Positions 56,482 through 64,000 of a DNA stretch of 64,000 bases are shown piece by piece. The stretch comes from Naematelia aurantialba. Taxonomy: Eukaryota > Basidiomycota > Tremellomycetes > Tremellales > Naemateliaceae. Numbering within the stretch: the first letter of the stretch is position 1; every line of letters starts with the position of its first letter. Made by a program: the position numbers and the translations under genes. Under the pieces are notes generated by a model. That model had not been told where the DNA came from and did no database searches. It saw only the letters and a list, made by a program, of their open reading frames with translations. The stretch spans positions 1,798,001-1,862,000 of the forward strand of contig JAKFAO010000001.1 in the NCBI GenBank assembly GCA_021527695.1. The letters run 5' to 3'.

Positions 56482-57454
56482 CTAGGTGCTCGAGTGAAGC
56501 GAACTGTATGGACTATGGAGGCTCTCGATGAACCGCCTCAAAGCGCTCTCCATAGCCCCTCCCTTCTTCTCCTTCTTTCCCTGCGCCCGTGCCCGCTTGC
56601 CGTCGCTCTCTAATGCCGCTTCGTCGCCTCCTTCGTCTAGCGCCTCGCCATCTACGTCTCCCAAGGCGGTTTGGTCGGTATACCACGCTTGGATGCGTTC
56701 TAGACCAGTTTCCAGGCTGACCCACTCGCGCTGCCGTTCTCCCCGCTCCGGCCTGTAAAGCGCATCAGCGCGTCTTCTCGCACCGTCGCCTCATGGGGTA
56801 CGGCGTGAGGCTGTCTGTCTTCGGGTGTGTGAGGCTGTCTGTCCTCGGGTATTTGGGGCTGTCATACGAGTAGCTGGGAAACTGACCAGTCGTGCACTGC
56901 ATGGACCGAGGCTTCAGGCACATGGACGACATGCACATGCCATACAGATGCGCGTTTCTGGTGAGGAGCGGCCTCGAGGGATAGCGTCATCAGGCCGTCT
57001 CCGTCGTCCGGCGCAGGTAGGTCCCTTGGTGTCCCAGCTTGGAATGTCAATTCATCTACTAGAGGGGGACTAGGACGTAGGAAGGAGGAAGAAGGAAGGA
57101 GGGAGGAGGAGGAAGGAGGAAGAACAGCCACCTTCTTCCCATGACTCTCTCACTGCAGCCTGGGCAGACGTCTCGCCACTCTCTACCCCTCCTTTGGGCA
57201 CTACATGACAAGATGGGTCATGTTACAGCGGATCCCATGATCGAGAGATGCAGTGACGCAGAGTACGATAGCGGTAGCGACATTAGTGCAACGGATAGTA
57301 CAAGCGCCACCATCAGCGGTGTCATCGAGAGAGGTCGAGACGCACAGATCCACAGATGCGGGTGCTTTCGGCTCGTGATCATCAAGATACGACGTGTGTC
57401 CACTGAGAAGATGATGGCCACCGCGACATGTCGCGCTGGCTTTCCATGCGCCAT
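56482..57454 (-). CDS. Nudix hydrolase, diphosphoinositol-polyphosphate phosphohydrolase (Aps1/Ddp1)-like
   Basis: Four exons, 206 residues once spliced: 57346-57454, 57132-57200, 56887-57058, 56482-56752. The start is MAHGKPARHVAVAIIFSVDT, then RRILMITSRKHPHLW; the first intron splits WILPKGG. The Nudix box GGVESGETSAQAAVRESWEE sits in exon 2 with the GX5EX7REUXEE pattern and all catalytic Glu residues present; the Gly after EEx is Asp. The 3' exons encode KRASVWHVHVVHVPEASVHA, VHDWPERGERQREWVSLETG and a C-terminus ESALRRFIESLHSPY. The WPE..R.WVS pattern and order match Aps1/Ddp1/DIPP enzymes, which cleave inositol pyrophosphates and diadenosine polyphosphates. Exons 3 has two adjacent possible acceptors (57058 or 57055), both in frame. 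Confidence 0.8.
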
Positions 57455-58152
57455 GGCTGTCACCCAAGAGCCCTACAGTTTAAAGCATACGGCTCCCCCA
57501 GTTGGGTGACAACGTTTCGCCATGAAACCGGCCAGGGGATTAGCCGGAAACTACTGCATCAGGCAATTCCTTGGCGCCCCTCGTACCGCAGAAAGTACTG
57601 TCATGTTGTGCTCGAGTGGTTCAGTGGACCAGATCACATGCCTATTAACCTCGTCTCTCTCCAGCACAGAGTATAACGCGGAGAGAGCTCACCAAGTGGG
57701 ACAGACACGGACGTGAAAAAGCAGGAGAGGAGGTCGTACGTCCCCCCCCCCCCTCCGTGCCCGGACGCCGAGGTTCTTCCAGCGACCTTCTGAACGGACG
57801 TCGTCGACCAACCACCTACCTCTCTGCTCGTTGGTCAGTTTGGTCACAGAGGATCGATGGTAGCCGATCGACAGACTTGAGTCAGCGCCTCTCCTGGCAT
57901 CGACCGAGGTTCAAGGCGGTGGCACTATCAAGGAAGCTCGGACGATTGGTTCTCATCGCTGGCCACTCGCGCTTTCTTGGCCGCCTTCTTCCTCCTTCCC
58001 TTCCACCTTCCTGCACTCCGCCTGTCACTCCACTAGCTCGCCCTTTGGCATAGCAGAAATTTCCATCTTCCTTACGAGCTCACTGGGGTAGTGGGTCCAT
58101 ACCGGCGTAGTGGAGTAGTGCAATTCTACGAGGTCCTCGTCGTCAATCCAAA
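57455..58152. promoter_or_regulatory. Divergent region between the Nudix and hydrolase genes
   Basis: About 700 bp. It has a CCCCCCCCCCCC run at about 57740 and a CT-rich stretch at 57985-58025. A 98-codon plus-strand frame here has no support. Confidence 0.4.
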
Positions 58153-61100
58153 ATGATCGACCACATCCTCGGGCGCCCGTCACCGGCCATTCGCCGTTCG
58201 CAAATCTTCCTTGTGCTCTTTTTCTGGCTATGGAGGTTGTACAAGGGCGACGGCGCGCCTAGACCGACACGCACGGCCAGCGCTCTGGGGCCTTTACCGA
58301 GTGGCAGAGTCGGCGCGGGAGCGGGAGGCAAGCAACGGGCGTGGTTATGGCAGCTCTGGGTCAGGTTGATTGGCAGACGCGCTGTGAGATGGATGGGCAA
58401 GGTCAACGACAAACTCCGTATGTGTCGCCGCCATTCTCACGTCCTTATCACTTTTATATTTCCCTCTCTCCTCTCTTCTGCTTGTCTCTGCAATCCGTTG
58501 CTCCAAGCCTCTTTGCAAGGCTGTGCTGATGAACAGAACACTTCACACCGTACCAGCTCATTCTGGGCACGTTGACCTTTGTCTATGCCCTTAGACACCT
58601 GGACGACCTTCTCGGTCTTGGATGTACGTCACCTAGCAAGCGCAAATCCCTCCTCGCTGATGCCTTGTAGTCCCCGAACCTTTAGCACGTCTTGTAAGTC
58701 AAGTCGCCACTGGCCAATGATGCGCGCTTATACGTCGTAGTACACTCGCTCCTACTACCGCGCGACTTATGTCAACACTGCCTTTGACGCCGGCTTCGCC
58801 TCTGCCATGGCCATCCGCCCCAAATGGGTCAAGGATATAGCCAGCGTCGTCTTTTCGTTCTACTACCTGATTTGGGCTGCTGAAGGCGATGAAGTGGTGG
58901 GTCGCGTGACGTCGGGTTTAACGAGTCTGCTGAGACTGGTGATAGCTTCGCCGTTTCCGCGCTTTATGCACAGTGGAAATGCTGCGGACGACCTGGGAAA
59001 AAACCAACAACCCATATGTGAGCCGTCCATAGTGGCCACACTGACATGCAGGTCCGCTTACTGACCACTCTTCACCGTCCTCGTCTTCCAATCGTCAAGA
59101 ACGTCACCATTCCACGGCCATCGACTTCATCTCGCGCTTCTCTTCCTCCGGTCAAAGCGATGCTTTTCTTCGATGGCACTGAAGAAGCTTTGTCAAAATG
59201 CCACGAGCTGGTCGTCGACTATCCCGGTGGGGGGTTCATTGCAATGGGACCAGAATGTCACGACGAGCGACTAAGGAGATGGGCAAAGCGGACGGGCAAG
59301 CCAGTGCTTGGCGTAGACTATGGCAAAGCGCCGGAATGTAAGTCTGTATAAGAACGCAGCTGAGGAGTCAGATCCGTATCCTTGGGCAATCGAAGAGGGT
59401 TTTGATGCTTACCGAACTCTGATGGAGACCAAAGGAAAATGTATTGGTATCGACAGCGGTAGGCTGGACATTGTATTGACTGGCGACTCGGCGTGGGTAT
59501 TCGAAGTAGTTCCCCAAGCTTACTCTCAGGGGTGGAAACATTTGTGCGACCATCATGTTGCGCATCCTCGAACACCCTACCGGCATCCCCCGACCCATCT
59601 CTATGATCCTCGCCTATCCAGCTCTGGACTTCAATTTCACTTCATGGATGTCTCCCGCGAATCTTCGGGTCCTGCGCACAGAACAGTCCGAGACCCATAT
59701 CCCCGGAATCGTTCGCGGCAAGGATCACATGCGGCATAAATCACCACTAAGCGTCGTTGATGATGTGGACGTCAAAAAGAAAAAGCGGACAGGCAGCGGT
59801 CGACAAAAGAGCTGGGGCGAAGCTATCAGCTCGAAGATCCCGGGTCTGAGTCCCGTGGAGGAGAAGTCTGGCTTCGGGAAGAGCCCAGCCACGAGTCCAA
59901 GCGCCGCCGGCTGGACCAGATCCCTGCCGAGGAATATGTCTGTAAAGGTTGCGGGCTGGCTTGCCCCCCCTGAGAACACAGACACGAAGGAGGCGACGGG
60001 TGATGATGCTGGATCTGAAGGATCAGATTCAGGCAGCGAGGGCGAGGGAGTCGTTCCGGATTCTCGGGAGGACGCCGACAAAGCCTTGCGAGAGAGAGTC
60101 AAGACACCTCGGACAGAGCGTCGGTTGGAATTACCACGTGTAGACAGTCCGCACAAGGACACCAGCGATTTATCACCAGTCGAAACGGCCCCCTTGAGGA
60201 AGAAGAAGGCGCCTATTGGCACTCGCTTGACCATGACGAGCCGGGTCAGTTATTTCCAAGATCGAATCGTCTCGCCCAGCATGGTGAGTTTGATCAGACT
60301 GGATGAGGCTGACCTATAGATGCGTGCCATGGCGATCTTGTACATCGGTCCAAGGCGAAACCCAGATTTCGAGACAGATTACTACATCTCACCTATACTT
60401 TCTCCACCCCACCTGCTTGCGCATTTTCCGCCAGTCTATCTGATTTGTGGCGAGCGGGACCCATTTGTTGACGATACCGTCATCTTTGCAGGCAAGATCC
60501 GAGAGGCCAAGCGGGCGAGACAGGCGCAAGCCGCGTCTGGGTCGAAGACGGGGCGGTTTGGCGAACGCCTGCGCATGAGCGCCTCGTCGACGCCTGACCT
60601 GCCTGATCATATCCTCCGAGAAACGGATGAGGACTGGGTACACATCCGGATCATCGAGGGGTGGGGGCACGGGTTCATGCAGATGGCCGCATTGATGCGT
60701 GAAGTCGATTCAGTGCTGCAGGAGATGGCGGATTGGATCGACGAGAGTTTCGAAATGGCGGCCGAAAGGAAGCGAGACATCGAGGAAGTCGCAGCTGCAC
60801 ACCAGGCGGCCAAAGCGGCGTTCCAACCTGATGCGCCGGTGATGATGTCGCCTGTCGATCACATTCCGCCACCTCAGGCGACGCACGTTAAACCAGTCGG
60901 AGCCTACAAAGAAACCCCTAGCCATCATGGTAATGCAGACCTCGGTGCGACTGTAACGGCGGAAGGGGATGATAGCGACGAAGGAGTCATTGCATTTACG
61001 CCAAAGAACAAGCGCAAACCGCCATCATCCAAGTTCATTCCGGTCCCACGGAGACCGTCCAAGGAATCTTTGCATATCCAGCGCAACTCATCCGCCCCTC

Positions 61101-61600
61101 GCTTCGATATTGATGAGACGGGCTCATCAGGTGAGGCAGTGACAATCAAGACTCCGCCGCTCCATGCCAGGGCACTGCCACTGGTCGATCCCTTACCCAA
61201 GGGGTCTGGCGCGTTTAGCTTCTTCGGATCCAGTCGATCAAGCGCCAGCACGACCCCACGACCTCAACTGCCGCCAGTGATAGACTCTTATGGGTTCTAT
61301 GGCTCCACATCTGCTCGGCGCGGGTCGTCTGGCAGCGCAGCGGCATCGACATCGGCAGGCGCAGGCTCAGGCGCAGGCGCAGTCAGCGCGCCACACAAGG
61401 CCACAAACAGTCTAGTGGCTGCTGCCGTGGCGGGGGCCCGGGCAGCGAGCCCCGCGTTGGCCGCGGCGGGCCTGGTGCCGCAGAGTGTCGGGAACGTGAC
61501 AGAGGCCGAGTTGATGCGACGCCGCAGGGCAGAGGCGGTGTTTGGCATGGGCGAGACGGACAGCGCCATCCACAGCGACGAGGACGATCACGACGAGTAA
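58153..61600 (+). CDS. Alpha/beta hydrolase, HSL-type (lipase/esterase), long form
   Basis: Around 950 residues. The N-terminus (MIDHILGRPSPAIRRSQIFL) contains a hydrophobic segment IFLVLFFWLWRLY and a second HFTPYQLILGTLTFVYALRH, suggesting membrane or lipid-droplet attachment. The catalytic part shows ELVVDYPGGGFIAMGP, where YPGGGF replaces the usual HGGGF oxyanion motif, GVDYGKAPE, YPWAIEEGFDAYRTLME, and the nucleophile elbow GDSAGGNICATIMLR, split by an intron inside GDSA. The acidic residue is in YLICGERDPFVDD and the catalytic His in IIEGWGHGFMQM. Between Ser and Asp lies a disordered insert of roughly 180 residues (59740-60240), and a 300-residue Ser/Pro-rich tail follows the fold. Likely acts on neutral lipids or sterol esters; substrate unproved. 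No in-frame defects seen. Confidence 0.83.
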
Positions 61601-62110
61601 TGAGCATGCGCGACGGGGACCGAGCGAGCAGACATGAGCCGATGTGTGGTGAGCTGGGAATCTGCGGCAAGCTATGAGCGAGGGTGGGTGGATGAGGAAT
61701 GGGCGGGGGCGGTGAGCGAGAGGCGAGTCGTCAGGGCCAGGCCAGAGGGCTTGGAGTGCCTGCGGAGCGACTGGCGCATCTGTTGTATGTTGTTGTGCCT
61801 TGACGATTATGATTCTGTGTAGCCCTCATCTATCTGACATGCACCTTCCATCCATGTGCTCTCTATGCATGCGTACGTGCATCCCATACAGCTACAGCCT
61901 CTCAGGTTCTGCGACTGCGACCCGCGCGCCACAGAATCCAATGGTACTGTACAAGCTCCTATCGTTCCGCATCATGCTATTGTACCATAAGTCCCTTCCG
62001 CCTCCGTTACAAGCTTTGTACCAGCCCGTTACTATGCTCGTATCTCCTCTCACGACCAGTCGCGTGGTCACCCGGTCACTCGATCCGGTCACTCGGTCAC
62101 CTGAGCTCGA
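61601..62110. other. Convergent intergenic gap
   Basis: About 510 bp between two 3' ends. A short CGGTCACTCGATC near-repeat lies at 62069-62100. No gene seen. Confidence 0.5.
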
Positions 62111-62892
62111 TCACAAAGCTCTAGCAAGCTCGAACACCTTGGGAAGCGGCTCCTCATCGCCCCACCTCACTGATTTCCCCTGTGACCTTCGCGCGGCGCC
62201 CCGACGGGCATCACGGGCGTCACGAGCGAGCGGGACCGAGTCGCGCTCGCCGTGGTGGCCCGGGGTGGCGGTCCCTAGATCCACCCCGATCCCGCCGTAC
62301 ACGCTCTGGCCGGGGGGCTCGCTCGGCTGCGAATAGATGCTCGTCGTGAGTGCCATGCTGGTCCCGTCCCATCGACTCGTAGTGAACCCCCGGTGACCAC
62401 CACCACCACCATCGCCGCCGCCGGCATCGCCCCAGGGAGGCCCAAAGTCCGGCATAGGACCCCCAAAGTCGGGCACGGGGATGCGGGACTTGCGGGACGG
62501 CGAGTCGGCGTGGTCGTAGTCTGCGTATTCGAAGAGCGAAGAATCGTGATGGTGGTCCTGGCGCATCTCTGCGAACGAAGGGACAAGTGAGCGTAGGCCG
62601 GGAACACGACCTGGAGCCGGAGCCGAACCGGGGCCTGAGCCTGAACCTGAACTTGAGCCTGAACCTGAACCTGAACCTGGGGCTGTCGCAGTGGTGGTTG
62701 CGCTTGCACGGGATTCGCCGGTCGACTGAACATGCACGTTGGGTTCGGGGAACGACAGCGGAGGTAACGGGAACCACGGGACCTCCAAAGGCGAGACGCG
62801 GCCAGGCGCCGAGATTGCTCGACCCGGCCCCCCACTCAAGTACGTGTCTGAGCCCCGAGCCGGGTATGAATCCGACTCGTCTTGGTCATACC

Positions 62893-62983
<91 letters not shown>

Positions 62984-64000
62984 ATGTCCGTGCTGTGTGA
63001 GTGGGGGCGACTCACCTCTCGCGCTGGCCGAGTACGCCGACTCTGTCGGTGCAGTGAAGAGGATTCTGGGGGCCGTCGTTTGAGGCGCATACGACTGGCC
63101 CCAGCCGAGATCCAGCTCGCCACCATGCTGCGCCGCGTCAACCTGCAGATGCGGCGGGCCAGCAAAGTCGACGCCGCCACGGCCAGGGCCCGACAAGGGA
63201 GAAGGACCACGCTCGACTCGGTGTCTATGTTCCTGGCCAAGAGGGGTGGGCGTTGTGAGGCTCCTCACGGCCACTGGCGGCGCATCAGGTAAGTTCGCAG
63301 GCCACGAAATGTCCTGCATGTTCGGCGGCGGCGCCATCGGGCCCGCACCGGAGCTGGAACCATACAGCGACTTGCGAGTGAATGTGGGGAACCGACCGGA
63401 CGATTGACGCATGTGCCCAAAGAAGGCCGGAACGGCACGGCTGAATCGTGACGATGCGCGCGACGCTCGTGAAGGTGCTGAGAATCGCGACTGGACCGGC
63501 CGAGGCTGGACTATGGACTTTTCGACCACGCCATCGTCGCTGTCCGATTTACCGTCGTTGGGACCAGACAACACGTCATTGCCATAGAACCAGCTTGATC
63601 GGAGCTCGCGCGTGCGATCCTGCCTCTTGCGCTTCAGGTAGGTCCGCACAGCAAACAGTACCAACGCAATCAGAGCGACGATGCCGAACAGGCCCCCGAC
63701 CACAGCACCGGCGGTCACGCCCTTACGGCTACCTTTGCTCGGCTGCTCGTCCTCGCCCGTCGAGGCGAGGGTCGTGCTGGGTGTAACTTGCGTGTAGAGT
63801 GGATCGCCACTGATAGCTGTCCTTGTACTTGGTATTGGGCTGGTTGAGTCTGGAAGGGCGGGGCTTGACAGTGGAGTGTCATCTTGTGCTTGTGTGCTTC
63901 CGACGGCTGAAGTATGTGTAGTGCTTGCATGCTGGATAGGCACAGGCACTATCGTGTTGGTCGACTCTACCGGAGAAATCGACGAGGTAGGACTTGTAGA
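62111..64000 (-). CDS. Single-pass cell-surface protein with a His-Glu repeat (5' partial)
   Basis: One uninterrupted frame runs from the right edge of the window to TGA at 62111-62113, so the N-terminus is missing. The visible part begins with a Ser/Thr/Pro-rich, probably O-glycosylated ectodomain (SSPALPDSTSPIPSTRTAIS), then a Gly-led transmembrane helix, GAVVGGLFGIVALIALVLFA, and a basic stop-transfer VRTYLKRKRQDRTREL. The long cytoplasmic tail is disordered, with RASRASSRFSRAVPAFFGHM, a (His-Glu) repeat of about 15 units, a Gly/Ser run and a C-terminal KSVRWGDEEPLPKVFELARA. This layout (Ser/Thr-rich outside, Gly-rich TM, disordered tail) resembles fungal WSC/MID2-like sensors and other surface proteins of unknown role. 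I cannot name it further. Confidence 0.7.
62893..62986 (-). repeat. Coding (CACGAA)n hexamer array encoding poly-His-Glu
   Basis: Fifteen nearly perfect TTCGTG units on the plus strand read CACGAA, His-Glu, in the surface-protein frame. Confidence 0.92.

Overview
This window is nuclear DNA of a filamentous or dimorphic fungus, most likely a GC-rich basidiomycete. The basis is dense short GT..AG introns (often 5-15 per gene), GC-rich third codon positions, compact intergenic gaps, and a typical fungal gene set: Zn2Cys6 factor, PHO84-type phosphate symporter, Rho1 GEF with a CNH domain, perilipin, NIS1-like secreted protein. Because the genes are split, coordinates are gene spans from start to stop codon with introns inside. 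Splice sites were read by eye, so single junctions can be off by a few bases.

Region 1 (1-12 kb): the tail of an unknown gene, then a putative aromatic/xenobiotic block: a 14-spanner MFS exporter (-), a salicylate-hydroxylase-like FAD monooxygenase (-), a flavin-containing monooxygenase (+, divergent from the former) and an HpcH/HpaI-type aldolase (-).

Region 2 (12-31 kb): a LURP-one/tubby-like protein, a PRXL2-type thioredoxin-fold protein, a perilipin-like lipid-droplet protein, a PHO84-like phosphate:H+ symporter, a DH-PH-CNH Rho GEF, a five-exon acylphosphatase, and a mitochondrial malonyl-CoA:ACP transacylase-like protein that has lost its catalytic serine.

Region 3 (31-46 kb): a large Zn2Cys6 transcription factor, a NIS1-like small secreted protein, a PUF6-type Pumilio/CPL ribosome-biogenesis protein, and IRE1 (unfolded-protein-response kinase/RNase).

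Region 4 (46-64 kb): RNase H2 subunit C with a very large disordered insert, a probable SLS1-like mitochondrial protein, dynactin p27 (DCTN6), an endosomal Qa-SNARE (PEP12-like), an unrecognised low-complexity protein, a Nudix diphosphoinositol-polyphosphate phosphohydrolase-like protein, an HSL-type alpha/beta hydrolase, and a partial single-pass cell-surface protein with a His-Glu repeat.

The most unusual features are (i) the degenerate MCAT-like protein, (ii) a set of 7-bp minisatellites placed in introns of unrelated genes, all reading NNNTRCT on the sense strand, (iii) a 56-bp inverted-repeat element flanked by an exact 9-bp direct repeat, and (iv) a telomere-like CCCTACA array between two genes. 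I saw no tRNA, rRNA, autonomous transposon or CRISPR array.
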